This document shows, piece by piece, positions 33,322-42,785 of a stretch of DNA of 64,000 nt; within the stretch, counting starts at the first letter, position 1, and every line of letters begins with the position of its first letter. This DNA is from CAVQTK01 sp963716455 (lineage in GTDB: Bacteria > Pseudomonadota > Gammaproteobacteria > Coxiellales > Coxiellaceae), in NCBI GenBank assembly GCA_963716455.1, contig CAVQTK010000018.1:180783-244782 (forward strand). Reading direction: 5' to 3'. The translations under genes and the position numbers were made by a program. Under the pieces are notes generated by a model. It did no database searches and had not been told where the DNA came from. It was given only the letters and a program-made list of their open reading frames with translations.

Positions 33322-34614
33322 CTGAAATATCCCCACGAATTTGATGAAAAATAACGAAAGATTCATTAAAAAGGAGGAAGATTTTTTATATAGAGGATAA
33401 GGAATGTCAATCAATGAGCTTTTATTTTTTCATTTGGAGGATTTCTGCCCAGAAATTCACGCTAAAAGGCTACAAGCTGTCATGGATGTGGCGACTGCAA
33501 TACAACAAAGTCAGCAACTCTCGATTTCAGCCATAGGAAGGTATCTGAAAAGTGACACTCAATTAAAACATCGAATCAAGAAAGTGGATCGTTTAGTGGG
33601 GAATCAACATTTATATTCGGAATTAGGTAGTATCTATATGGGACTGTCTCAATACGTATTTAAATATATTGCTCAAGATAAAGTTTCACCTATTATTATT
33701 GATCTTTGTTTTTTAAAAGATAACCAGGATATTCAGATGCTCAGTGCAGAAGTGGCTACCCAGGGTCGAACCCTTCCGCTCTATAGAGACGTGTTTGAGA
33801 AGGGCGAACTCAAAGGTCGGGAAAAAGAATTTATAGCCAAACTATTCGCCTGTCTACCCGAAGGACGGGATGTCTTAATCATCATGGATGCTGCCTTTGG
33901 TGATAATTGGTTTGAGGCTATCGAGTCACAAAAGTGGTATTGGCTGGTAAGAGCCCGAAGTGGCAAATATATTAAATTGTCCGACGGTGCACCATGGCAA
34001 GAGGCCAGTGAATTGTTCAACCCGATTGGCACACGGGCTAAATGTTATGAAGAGGCTTATATTACCAAAAATCAGCCTCGAGCTTGTCGTGTCATCACAA
34101 AAAAAGGCACTACCCTAAGCAAAAGGAAAAAGCCGGCAAAATTACCTCGAAATTACAACGCAGCCAATGGGAATTATCAGCGTTTAGCCAAAGAGCCTTG
34201 GATATTAGCGACGAACTTACCAAAGAATTATACTACGACACAGGTTCTCAATGCGTATAAAAAAAGAATGCAGATAGAAGAGAGTTTTAGGGATATCAAG
34301 AATACGCGATATGGATTGGGTGGTAGGCAGATTGAAACACGTTGTATTTATAGATGGGGTACCTTCATGTTATTAGCGGCGATTGCCCAGATTACACTTT
34401 GGATTATAGGGGTTATTGGGCATAGCCAGGGATTTCAAAGAGTATTTCAGTCTAATACCGTTAAGGATAAAAAAGTATTTTCATACTTCTATTTAGGTCA
34501 ATTAATTGTTGAGTTTAACAAGCTTAATGAACTCATTATGGATTACAAAAATTTACCACAACTTATTCAATCCGAGTTGGATAGAGTGTGGTAAAATTCG
34601 TGGGGATATTTCAG
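33322..34614 (+). mobile_element. IS4-family (IS10 group) insertion sequence, complete
   Basis: 1,293 bases with perfect terminal inverted repeats of about 21 bases starting CTGAAATATCCCCACGAA, which resemble IS10 ends (CTGAGAGATCCCC). The target duplication is ATTGCGAC (33314-33321 and 34615-34622), or nine bases if the shared C is counted; IS10-type elements duplicate nine. One transposase gene inside. Intact ends and duplication suggest recent movement. Confidence 0.88.
33404..34594 (+). CDS. IS4-family transposase (IS10 group)
   Basis: 396-residue DDE transposase. First Asp probably in SPIIIDLCFLKD, second in VLIIMDAAFGDNW, and the Glu in the Y-x-x-K-R-M-Q-I-E-E-S-F-R-D block near residue 292 (the YREK signature of the IS4 family). 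KKRMQIEESFRDIKN and GLGG are close to IS10. No frameshift or stop, so probably active. ATG preceded by GAGGATAAG. Confidence 0.9.
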   Translation: MSINELLFFHLEDFCPEIHAKRLQAVMDVATAIQQSQQLSISAIGRYLKSDTQLKHRIKKVDRLVGNQHLYSELGSIYMGLSQYVFKYIAQDKVSPIIIDLCFLKDNQDIQMLSAEVATQGRTLPLYRDVFEKGELKGREKEFIAKLFACLPEGRDVLIIMDAAFGDNWFEAIESQKWYWLVRARSGKYIKLSDGAPWQEASELFNPIGTRAKCYEEAYITKNQPRACRVITKKGTTLSKRKKPAKLPRNYNAANGNYQRLAKEPWILATNLPKNYTTTQVLNAYKKRMQIEESFRDIKNTRYGLGGRQIETRCIYRWGTFMLLAAIAQITLWIIGVIGHSQGFQRVFQSNTVKDKKVFSYFYLGQLIVEFNKLNELIMDYKNLPQLIQSELDRVW

Positions 34615-34761
34615 ATTGCGACCCCGAGCGCGAGCGAGGGGGAAGCAATCCAGTACAGAGCATTGTCCAAAGTACGAACTGGATTGCTTCGCTAACGCTC
34701 GCAATGACAATTATCAACAGACCCTAGATTTCTGAAAACAACATGAAGTCTATTATATTAA

Positions 34762-36480
34762 TTAGTGATTTTCAGTGATTCTCTGATAAGGTAAGTAATG
34801 TGGTTTCCAAATACATTGATCAATCTGTTCTTCCACTGAGTGTTTAATTTCTATCTGTGCTAAACCCTCATCAATAGCAGTGCGGGCAACAGCAATTGCT
34901 AAAGCGCGTGAAGTTTGCTGTGTCACTTGCTCAAGAGTTGGTAACAAACGTCCCGTTTCCGAAACGGTACTTTGACTTAAAGCGCAACTCGCAGCCCAGA
35001 GCATACCCTCACTAACTTTTTTTGCTGCCACAGCAATGACTCCTAATCCAATCCCCGGAAACACTAAGTAATTATTGCACTGATTTGCAGGATAAACTTT
35101 TCCTTGATAAATCACTTCAGCAAATGGACTTCCTGTCGCAACCAGTGCTTTACCACGAGTCCATTCCATAATCTGAAAGGGGGTTGCTTCAATACAGTGA
35201 GTAGGATTAGATAATGGAAAAATAATAGGACGTTCAACGTACCGCGCCATCATTTCTACAACAGATTGATTGAAAGCGCCTCCCACCCCCGAACATCCAA
35301 TTAAAATGGTTGGATGAACATTTTCAACTACTTCTTGTAAGGAAACGGAATGGGGATTTTGTACCTGCCATGCAGATATTTCAGTTTTCGGGCGTAAATA
35401 TTTTTTTTGCACATCACGTACATTATCGGAATACTCACTTAATAATCCTTGACGATCCACGAGCCAAAATTTGGATTTAGCTTCTTCTTCAGAAAAATTA
35501 TTTTGTTGGTGCATGGCATTATAAATACTTTCAGTAATTCCCATACCAGCCGAACCTGCACCAAAAACGACGATACGTTGATCTTTTAATTTTGCACCAA
35601 TTTGACGCAATGCAGCTAAAATTGCCGCAATAGTAACGACACCGGTTCCCTGAATATCATCGTTAAAACTACAAATTTTTTCCCGATAGTATGCAAGATT
35701 ATGATAAGCATTATACGAACCAAAATCTTCCCAGTGTAAAAAAACATATGGAAATAACTTCTTAACTGCTTGAACAAATTTGTTAATAAAAATATTGTAA
35801 TCTTTACCTGTCACTCTTGAGTGACGCCAGCCCAAGTACATGGGATCATTAAGCAAATTTTCATTGTTAGTGCCTGCATCCAATAAAATTGGTAAAGTAG
35901 TGTCAGGATTAACACCACCAACAGCGGTATAAACCATTAACTTAGCTACAGGAATAACCATCCCCCCTATCCCTTGATCGCCTATGCCTAATACACCTTC
36001 TCCATCACTTACGACAATAATTTGCAAATGAGGATTAGTACGATTATTTAAAATCATTTCTATACGATCTTGATCTTCAAAAGAAATATATATCCCTCGA
36101 GGTTGAAAAAATTGCCGACTAAATCCTTGCGCAGCATCACCTACCCCTGGAGTATAAATATAAGGCAATATCTCTTCAGTATGTTCACTTAATAATTTAT
36201 AAAAAAGTATTTGGTTCACGTTTAATAAATAATTAAGATAAAGATTTCTATTGATGCCTTTTTCATAGCTTGAGAACTGCAGATAAGCGCGTTTTACTTG
36301 CTTTTCTAAAGTTTCTATATGAGGCGGCAACTTTCCAACTAATTCAAATTCTACCCGTTCTTTCTCAGTAAAAGCAGTTCCTTTATTTAATTGTGGGATT
36401 GTTAATAACGCCTTGCCATATATGGAAGTAAGTAACAGGCTTTGTCCTTGAGAGTCTTTGATAACCTTGAAATTTAACAT
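34762..36480 (-). CDS. maeA: NAD-dependent malic enzyme
   Basis: Oxidative decarboxylation of malate to pyruvate; 572 residues, the size of the large MaeA/SfcA type. YTPGVGDAAQGFSRQF (substrate Tyr), VVSDGEGVLGIGDQGIGG, metal ligands in HWEDFGSYNA and FNDDIQGTGVV, and the Rossmann GAGSAGMGI. It begins nine bases after the purB stop on the same strand. A miniature-element hairpin follows the stop. Confidence 0.94.
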   Translation of the reverse strand: MLNFKVIKDSQGQSLLLTSIYGKALLTIPQLNKGTAFTEKERVEFELVGKLPPHIETLEKQVKRAYLQFSSYEKGINRNLYLNYLLNVNQILFYKLLSEHTEEILPYIYTPGVGDAAQGFSRQFFQPRGIYISFEDQDRIEMILNNRTNPHLQIIVVSDGEGVLGIGDQGIGGMVIPVAKLMVYTAVGGVNPDTTLPILLDAGTNNENLLNDPMYLGWRHSRVTGKDYNIFINKFVQAVKKLFPYVFLHWEDFGSYNAYHNLAYYREKICSFNDDIQGTGVVTIAAILAALRQIGAKLKDQRIVVFGAGSAGMGITESIYNAMHQQNNFSEEEAKSKFWLVDRQGLLSEYSDNVRDVQKKYLRPKTEISAWQVQNPHSVSLQEVVENVHPTILIGCSGVGGAFNQSVVEMMARYVERPIIFPLSNPTHCIEATPFQIMEWTRGKALVATGSPFAEVIYQGKVYPANQCNNYLVFPGIGLGVIAVAAKKVSEGMLWAASCALSQSTVSETGRLLPTLEQVTQQTSRALAIAVARTAIDEGLAQIEIKHSVEEQIDQCIWKPHYLPYQRITENH

Positions 36481-36489
36481 GGTAGCTTC

Positions 36490-37872
36490 CTATTTAATTT
36501 CGGCTAAAGCCTCTTCAGTCAAAAAAGTTGCATAGCCCAAATACTGTTCGGGAGATAAGGTTTGCAGCTGGATTTTAACTTCCACAGGTACTGGCAGTTG
36601 TTCAATAAATTCATGTAAAATTGTTCGATTAATTTTTTTCCCTCGAGTCAAGGCCTTTAGTCTCTCGTATGCATCTACTACTCCGTGTCGACGCAACACT
36701 ATCTGTAGCGCTTCAGCCAATATTTCCCAATGTTGGTCCAAATCCAGTTGAATTTGTTCAGTATTAATGGTTATTTTTTTTATACCCTTTAACGTTGATT
36801 GATAAGCAATTAGAGAATATCCAACTAATGACCCCAAATTACGCAATACTGTAGAATCAGATAAATCACGCTGCCAACGTGATACAGGCAATTTACTAGC
36901 TAAATGCTCAGCTAAAGCATTGGCGATTCCCAAGTTACCTTCAGAATTTTCAAAATCGATCGGATTAATTTTATGCGGCATGGTAGAAGAACCAACTTCA
37001 GTAGCAACTTGCTTTTGTAAAAAATAGCCCAGACTCGTGTATCCCCATAAATCACGGTTTAAATCAAGCAAAATAGTGTTGTAACGGCAAAGATTATGCA
37101 AAATCTCAGCTAAATTATCATGGGGTTCAATTTGCGTCGTATAGGGATTATAAGCTAATCCAAGTGAATGTATAAAATCCCGACTCAGTGTGGGCCAATC
37201 AAGTTCGGGACAGGCTATATAATGAGCATTAAAATTACCAATTGCGCCATTAAATTTAGCTAATATAGGGATATCACGTAGAGATTGCATTTGTCGAGAA
37301 AGGCGAATAGCAACATTAGCTAATTCTTTGCCTAAAGTAGTAGGTGAGGCGGGTTGTCCATGGGTTCGAGCCAACATTGGCAAACTTTTATATTCAGCAG
37401 CTAATAAACCCAATTGTTGAATTAAAGTTTGCATGATAGGTAACAATACTTCAGCTCTTATCTTTAAAAGCATCAAGCCATAAGCAAGATTATTAATGTC
37501 CTCTGAAGTGCAGCCAAAATGAATAAAAGGAATCAGTCTTGATAATTTCGGATGATGTTGAAGCTGATTACGAATATAATATTCAACAGCTTTGACATCA
37601 TGATTAGTAGTTTTTTCAATAATTTTTATTTGTTCCGCGGCTTGCAAGTCAAAACTAGTAAGGATATTTTCGAGAAATTCATAGCTTTCGGCTTCTAAAG
37701 GCTGTGCATGGGTTAATTCAGATTGATTAGCTAATATCATTAGCCAACGAATTTCTACAGTTAAGCGAAAATATATTAAGCCATATTCGCTGGCGATAGG
37801 CCTTAACTCAGCCAATGTATTATAATAACGGCCATCTAAAGGTGATAAAGCAGTTAAAGCAGCAAGCTCCAT
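36490..37872 (-). CDS. purB: Adenylosuccinate lyase
   Basis: Two steps of purine synthesis (SAICAR to AICAR, adenylosuccinate to AMP). Start ATG 37872 (MELAALTALSPLDGRYY), 460 residues; an in-frame extension to 37965 enters a repeat and is discarded. Signature GSSTMPHKINPIDFENSEGN in the fumarase/ASL catalytic loop, HFGCTSEDINNLAYG and LARTHGQPASPTTLGKE. Leads the purB-maeA unit. Confidence 0.95.
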   Translation of the reverse strand: MELAALTALSPLDGRYYNTLAELRPIASEYGLIYFRLTVEIRWLMILANQSELTHAQPLEAESYEFLENILTSFDLQAAEQIKIIEKTTNHDVKAVEYYIRNQLQHHPKLSRLIPFIHFGCTSEDINNLAYGLMLLKIRAEVLLPIMQTLIQQLGLLAAEYKSLPMLARTHGQPASPTTLGKELANVAIRLSRQMQSLRDIPILAKFNGAIGNFNAHYIACPELDWPTLSRDFIHSLGLAYNPYTTQIEPHDNLAEILHNLCRYNTILLDLNRDLWGYTSLGYFLQKQVATEVGSSTMPHKINPIDFENSEGNLGIANALAEHLASKLPVSRWQRDLSDSTVLRNLGSLVGYSLIAYQSTLKGIKKITINTEQIQLDLDQHWEILAEALQIVLRRHGVVDAYERLKALTRGKKINRTILHEFIEQLPVPVEVKIQLQTLSPEQYLGYATFLTEEALAEIK

Positions 37873-37952
37873 GATAAATCCTCTTGTGATTAATAAATCA
37901 TAGTACAAAATATGATTGTAATTTAACCGAAGGATAATACAAGATTTAAATA

Positions 37953-38093
37953 GACTTCTTTCCAAACCCAGTATTTTGGTCTAGTGCAAGGCGGGTTGAT
38001 TTCGAGGAGCGGAGTTTACATGCGAGTAAATGAGCACCGGAGAAAACAACACAACGCAGCAGTAGGCCAAAAGACGAAGTGTGGAAAGAAGTC
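37953..38093. mobile_element. Miniature element family C with TA target duplication
   Basis: 141 bases bounded by GACTTCTTTCCAAAC and its near-perfect inverse GTGTGGAAAGAAGTC (one mismatch in 15), flanked by TA on each side (37951-37952 and 38094-38095). No coding capacity. It sits in the purB upstream region. Sequence unrelated to family B apart from the TA target. Confidence 0.65.
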
Positions 38094-38262
38094 TAATATA
38101 GCAAGAGCCAAAGAGACCACATATTAAGGATCAGGCTTGTTAAAAGTATTAATTTATGCTTAAATTGGCAAATTTTATCCAATTGCCTTAGTCCGTTATC
38201 GATCCACCCTTTCAAGAAGGGGGCGGAAATAACTTGAGCGCCTATTGGGGCGTCTGACTGCA

Positions 38263-38392
38263 TGTGAACGTTCAGCTGTTAGACAAGTTTGAATGAAAAA
38301 TTGACGAAGAAGCGGAGAATACACATAGTATTTGAGCATTTTAAGGAGATTTTTCATTCAAAGTTGGCAACGGATGGACGTTCCAAGCTATA
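38263..38392. repeat. Long-hairpin dispersed repeat (family A), copy 3
   Basis: GTGAACGTTCAGCTGTTAGA at one end, the arms CAAGTTTGAATGAAAAAT (38284-38301) and ATTTTTCATTCAAAGTTG, then CGGATGGACGTTCCAAGC. Same strand as copy 1. Between family C and this copy (38096-38262) I see only short hairpins (for example CCCTTTCAAGAAGGG) and no gene. It lies just before the polysaccharide locus. Confidence 0.8.
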
Positions 38393-38424
38393 GAGGTAAG
38401 CTTTTCGTTAGAGGGGTCTAATTT

Positions 38425-39516
38425 ATGCAATTTATAGACTTACGTAAACAATATAAACATCTTCAATTATCAATTGATACCCGGATCAGAGATGTCCTTG
38501 AACATGGGCAATATATTATGGGCCCGGAGATCGAGGAATTAGAGCTAAAACTAGCCAAATGGGTTGGAACCAAATACTGCTTGGCAATAGATAGTGGTAC
38601 TTTGGCTTTACAATTAGCATTAATGGCCTTAGATATTGGCGATGGAGATGAGGTAATTACTTCACCCTTTAGTTTTTTTGCATCTACTTCCACCATTTTG
38701 CAATTAGGAGCAAAGCCAGTTTTCGTAGACATTGATCCAAGAACTTACAACTTGAATCCACAACTTATTGAAGCTGCCATAACTTCACGAACAAAAGCAA
38801 TAGTAGCTGTTAATCTTTATGGACAATGTGCCGATTATGATGAAATCAATGCAATAGCAAAACGCCACGGACTGGAAGTAATAGAAGATGCCGCACAAAG
38901 CTTCGGAGCTACTTATAAAGGTCGACCATCGGGGGGATTGGGAAAAATCGGATGTACAAGTTTTTTTCCTTCCAAACCTTTAGGTTGTTACGGTGATGGA
39001 GGGGCTTGTTTTACCTCCGATGAGACATTGGCGGAAAAAATTCGACTGTTACGTAACCATGGCCAACAAAGTCGATATCATCATGTATTATTAGGCACGA
39101 ATGCTCGATTAGATACCTTACAAGCAGCAATCTTATTAACTAAGTTAGAAGTTTTTCCTGAAGAAATTATAAAACGTCAACAATTAGCACAATATTATAA
39201 TCAGCTTTTAAATAAACACTGGATAACTCCTCACATTAAGGATTATAACCTTAGCGTTTATGCCCAATACACCTTATCCGTTGAAAAACGTGAATTAGTG
39301 CAAACTATTTTACACAAACAGGGTATCCCAACAGCCGTCCATTATCCACAACCCATTTATCAACAACCTGTCCTGAATCAAATGCTTAATTTGCCGGTTG
39401 TAGAGCGAGCTTCTAAACAAGTACTCAGTTTACCCTTTGGACCATACATGAGTGAACAAGAAATAGAATACGTGGTAAATGCTTTATCGCTTAATCTGAC
39501 CGAATGTAGTGTGTGA
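38425..39516 (+). CDS. DegT/DnrJ/EryC1 sugar aminotransferase, WbpE-like
   Basis: PLP-dependent aminotransferase that would place an amino group on a nucleotide-linked keto sugar. 363 residues; PLP Lys in FFPSKPLGCYGDGGA, with EDAAQSFGA and DSGTLALQLAL. The whole length reads like WbpE of Pseudomonas, which aminates UDP-3-keto-GlcNAcA (KAIVAVNLYGQCADYDEINA and RLDTLQAAILLTKLE are typical). The partner genes wbpA, wbpB and wbpD are not in the window, so the substrate is open. First gene of the polysaccharide locus. Confidence 0.87.
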   Translation: MQFIDLRKQYKHLQLSIDTRIRDVLEHGQYIMGPEIEELELKLAKWVGTKYCLAIDSGTLALQLALMALDIGDGDEVITSPFSFFASTSTILQLGAKPVFVDIDPRTYNLNPQLIEAAITSRTKAIVAVNLYGQCADYDEINAIAKRHGLEVIEDAAQSFGATYKGRPSGGLGKIGCTSFFPSKPLGCYGDGGACFTSDETLAEKIRLLRNHGQQSRYHHVLLGTNARLDTLQAAILLTKLEVFPEEIIKRQQLAQYYNQLLNKHWITPHIKDYNLSVYAQYTLSVEKRELVQTILHKQGIPTAVHYPQPIYQQPVLNQMLNLPVVERASKQVLSLPFGPYMSEQEIEYVVNALSLNLTECSV

Positions 39517-39517
39517 A

Positions 39518-40409
39518 ATGAGTGATGAAGTTAGCCTATACGACCTCTGGCGTATTTTAGTAAACTCAAAAATTTTTTTTCTAACCGTTTTTTTGCTATT
39601 AAGCTTTAGTGGCAGTCTTTACATTTTCACACAACCTAAATTATATATATTTTCACAAGTAGTAAAATTACCGACTTATCAGCCTGTTAAGGTAAATCAA
39701 AGTAATGAATATGAGTTAGATACAAGAAAGCCGATAGTTAATTTTGAAGAATTAGCTTGGTATCTTGATAACATTTACTTGCCCACAAAAATTCATGAAG
39801 CTTCATCAAACACGCAACAGATTTGGAAAAACATCCAAATACAGCCTATGAAATTTGATAACTATAACTCTTATTATATTTTGACAAAAATCAAATTATC
39901 TTCAACCGAGGATAAAAAATTAACTGAAACTATTAATACCTTATCCACTGATTTGCAAGCATTTTTCATTGCCAAGAATGACTGGATTAAAAAATAATTT
40001 TACTGACCAATTAAAATTCGTAGAACAGGAAATCGTACTAGAAAAACAAATAATCAACAACTTCACTCTAAAATCAAATTCTCTTGGTAGTGGAAAATCT
40101 ATTTATAAAAAAATAGACAAATCAAATTTATATGAACTGGCAAATGATTATTTCAGCAACCAAAATCTCGCAATTAAAAATGAGCACTTAAAATCGCTAT
40201 GGGGATTAACCACCAAATTGGATCTCTTAAAGAAAAGTATAAATAGTTTCTTACCCGTAAGTTTGGAGGGATTAGTAACGTATAAAGAAGTAGGCTTAAC
40301 ACCGGGAGCAAAATTGAAAATCTGGTTACCATTAGCGTTAATCTTGGCACTATTTTTGACCCTTTTGAGAAATTTTTGCAAATTTAAAATGGGCAGATCT
40401 AACATATGA
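39518..40409 (+). pseudogene. wzz: Wzz-type O-antigen chain length determinant, frameshifted
   Basis: The N-terminal part (MSDEVSLYDLWRILVNSKIF, membrane helix to about residue 40) and the C-terminal part with a second membrane helix (KLKIWLPLALILALFLTLL) have the two-helix layout of Wzz/PCP1 proteins. They are in different frames. The break is at a run of six A (39989-39994): removing one A joins ...DWIK to NNFTDQLKFVEQ and gives about 297 residues. As written the first frame stops at 39997, losing the second helix. Confidence 0.7.
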
Positions 40410-41194
40410 AGTGCGTTATTTTAGCCGGAGGCTTTGGCACTCGAATTAGCGAAGAGACCCTTCTTAAACCAAAACCTATGATTGAAATAGGTGGTAAACC
40501 TATTTTATGGCACATAATGAAAATATATTCTCATTATGGGATTCAAGATTTCATTATTTGCTTGGGATACAGGGGATATGTAATTAAGGAATATTTTGCA
40601 AATTACTTTTTACATATGTCCGATGTCACCTTTGATATGCAACAAAATAAAATGCATGTTCATCAGCAATATGCAGAACCTTGGCGTATCACCTTAGTGG
40701 ACACCGGAGAAAACACCATGACAGGGGGGCGTCTAAAACGCATTGAACCCTACGTCAAAGATGAAGCTTTTTGTTTTACTTATGGCGATGGCGTAGCCAA
40801 CATAAATATAGCGGCGTTGATTGAGCAACATTATCGTGATTCTGCATTAGTTACTGTAACTGCAGTGAAACCTGCAGGTCGTTTTGGAGCCATGGAAATG
40901 GAAGGCCAGAGAGTGAAAAAATTTATGGAAAAACCCAAAGGAGATGGGGCTTGGATCAATGGGGGATTTTTTGTTATTTCCCCTGCTGTATTTGATTACA
41001 TTCGTGGAGATGAAACGAGTTGGGAGCAAGACCCTATGCATCGGTTAGCCGATGAAGGACACATGTCTGCATATTGTCATGAGGGCTTTTGGCAGTCCAT
41101 GGATACATTACGTGAAAAAAATATTCTAGAAGAGCTTTGGCAAACACAAAGGGCTCCTTGGAAGGTATGGAAATGCAACCCAGTTTTTGGTTAA
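40406..41194 (+). CDS. rfbF: Glucose-1-phosphate cytidylyltransferase
   Basis: Makes CDP-glucose from CTP and glucose-1-phosphate, the entry to CDP-deoxysugars. 262 residues: nucleotide-binding LAGGFGTRISEETLLKPKPM, metal Asp in FTYGDGVANI, GRFGAMEMEGQRVKKFMEKP and WINGGFFVI, all as in RfbF/DdhA. Overlaps the end of wzz and is followed by rfbG, its usual partner. Confidence 0.95.
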   Translation: MKCVILAGGFGTRISEETLLKPKPMIEIGGKPILWHIMKIYSHYGIQDFIICLGYRGYVIKEYFANYFLHMSDVTFDMQQNKMHVHQQYAEPWRITLVDTGENTMTGGRLKRIEPYVKDEAFCFTYGDGVANINIAALIEQHYRDSALVTVTAVKPAGRFGAMEMEGQRVKKFMEKPKGDGAWINGGFFVISPAVFDYIRGDETSWEQDPMHRLADEGHMSAYCHEGFWQSMDTLREKNILEELWQTQRAPWKVWKCNPVFG

Positions 41195-42228
41195 ACAAAC
41201 GTGTATTTATCACTGGGCATACCGGATTTAAAGGTAGCTGGTTAACGTTTTGGCTCCAACAGCTAGGAGCTAAATTATATGGCTATGCTTTACCACCTAA
41301 AACTGTCCCTAACTTATTTGAATTGCTTGATATTGCTCAAAGCATGGAACACATTATTGGAGACATCCGCGATTTGAATTTTTTGCAAGCGAGCATTAAT
41401 AATGCGCAACCTGAAATCGTCATCCATATGGCTGCCCAAGCTTTAGTTCGCCATTCTTATGCTTATCCAGTAGAGACCTATTCTACCAACGTGTTAGGAA
41501 CTGTGCATATATTGGAAGCTGCACGCCATTGTAACAGTGTGAAAGTATTATTAAATGTTACCTCGGATAAATGCTATGCTAACAAAGATTGTTTTTGGGA
41601 ATATGAAGAAAAGGATCCTATGGGTGGACAAGATCCCTACAGCAGCAGTAAAGGCTGTGCTGAACTAATCACCAATGCTTATCATCACTCATTTTATAAA
41701 TCACAAAACATAGCCTTAGCCTCAGCCAGAGCCGGAAACGTGATTGGAGGTGGAGATTGGTCCGAAGACAGACTCATTCCTGATATTATCCATTCTCTTC
41801 AAACCTCCCAACCGTTAAAAATTCGCTATCCTCACGCCATTCGTCCTTGGCAACATGTTCTTGAACCTTTGTTTGGATATTTACAATTAATAGAGAAATG
41901 TTGGCATAACTCAGAAAAATTTTCCGCTAGTTGGAATTTTGGTCCTGATAGCAGTCAAGCCATGACCGTCATTCAAGTCGCCAACTATATGTTACAAAAG
42001 AAAAAACATCTATTGACAAAAAATGAGCAATCCGCTTATCATGAAGTACATCATTTAGCATTAAACAACACTAAGGCTAAACTCCATTTAGGATGGAATC
42101 CCAAGCTAAACATCACCCAAGCTTTAGATTGGACAAATTCATGGTATGAAGCATGGATAGAACAAAAAGATTTACATCAACTTACCAAGCAGCAAATTAA
42201 TGATTACTTATCACTAGGAGAAACTTAA
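41173..42228 (+). CDS. rfbG: CDP-glucose 4,6-dehydratase
   Basis: Extended SDR that turns CDP-glucose into CDP-4-keto-6-deoxyglucose. NAD motif ITGHTGFKGSW, then NVTSDKCYANKDCFW, catalytic YSSSKGCAELI and AGNVIGGGDWSEDRLIPD, which are specific to RfbG/DdhB. I chose ATG 41173 because GGAAGG stands seven bases before it; ATG 41167 is possible. 351 residues. Overlaps rfbF by 22 bases. Confidence 0.94.
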   Translation: MQPSFWLNKRVFITGHTGFKGSWLTFWLQQLGAKLYGYALPPKTVPNLFELLDIAQSMEHIIGDIRDLNFLQASINNAQPEIVIHMAAQALVRHSYAYPVETYSTNVLGTVHILEAARHCNSVKVLLNVTSDKCYANKDCFWEYEEKDPMGGQDPYSSSKGCAELITNAYHHSFYKSQNIALASARAGNVIGGGDWSEDRLIPDIIHSLQTSQPLKIRYPHAIRPWQHVLEPLFGYLQLIEKCWHNSEKFSASWNFGPDSSQAMTVIQVANYMLQKKKHLLTKNEQSAYHEVHHLALNNTKAKLHLGWNPKLNITQALDWTNSWYEAWIEQKDLHQLTKQQINDYLSLGET

Positions 42229-42785
42229 TGAAATTCCAGAAAACGGCCTTTCCTGATTGTTTTGAAATTTTCCCTAAAATTTTTCAAGATAATCGAGGGT
42301 TACTAATAAAAACTTGGCACAAAGGTATGTTTGTGCAAAATGGAGTGAACATTGATTTTTCAGAAGAGCTATATACCGTCTCCAGTCAAAATGTATTACG
42401 TGGTTTACATTTTCAAAATCCACCTTTCAGCCATTATAAAATGGTTTATTGCATTGAAGGAAAAATTTTGGATGTGCTGTTAGACATTAGACGAGGTTCA
42501 CCTACTTACGGACAATCCATTTCCTTTATGCTCACTGCGGAAGATGCCAATATCTTATTAATCCCACCCGGGATAGCACATGGTTACTATGTCATTTCAC
42601 CAAAAGCTATAGTCATTTATAAAACTTCTACGGTTCATAGCCCAGAACACGACTGTGGCGTTCACTGGAAATCAGTGGACATTTGGCCAGAAAAAAATCC
42701 TATTCTTTCGGAAAGAGATAAAGGCCTGCCTTTATTTACGGAATTTAATTCCACTTTTGTATATCAGGAGGAACTTTGTGGTTAA
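42228..42785 (+). CDS. RmlC-like 3(,5)-epimerase acting on a keto-deoxysugar nucleotide
   Basis: 185-residue cupin epimerase of the dTDP-4-dehydrorhamnose 3,5-epimerase family. Catalytic His in VLRGLHFQNPP and Asp in LDVLLDIRRGSPTYG; PPGIAHGYYV near residue 120. It follows CDP-glucose synthesis and 4,6-dehydration, so its natural substrate is likely CDP-4-keto-6-deoxyglucose rather than the dTDP form. No rmlA/rmlB here. Four-base coupling with rfbG (AATG), and overlap with the SDR that follows. Confidence 0.85.
   Translation: MKFQKTAFPDCFEIFPKIFQDNRGLLIKTWHKGMFVQNGVNIDFSEELYTVSSQNVLRGLHFQNPPFSHYKMVYCIEGKILDVLLDIRRGSPTYGQSISFMLTAEDANILLIPPGIAHGYYVISPKAIVIYKTSTVHSPEHDCGVHWKSVDIWPEKNPILSERDKGLPLFTEFNSTFVYQEELCG

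Larger units (their letters stand above)
33252..34724. mobile_element. Miniature element family B, interrupted by an IS10-like element
   Basis: Left end GGGTCTGTTGACAATT (33252-33267), right end TTATCAACAGACCC (34711-34724), flanked by TA on both sides (33250-33251 and 34725-34726). Without the inserted IS it is about 170 bases and closely matches the intact copy at 46341-46514. TA duplication and the terminal repeat are like IS630/Tc1-mariner-derived MITEs; no such transposase is in the window. Confidence 0.75.

Noticed and set aside
34506..34727. Open frame crossing the IS end into the miniature element
   Set aside because: It overlaps the transposase C-terminus in another frame and is made of repeat sequence.
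37873..37965. 31-residue N-terminal extension of purB
   Set aside because: It runs into the terminal repeat of the family C element; MELAALTALSPLDGRYY is the family start.
42655..42777. 41-residue N-terminal extension of the SDR at 42778
   Set aside because: It overlaps the epimerase gene in another frame; GTG 42778 has AGGAGG in front and starts the Rossmann fold at the right distance.
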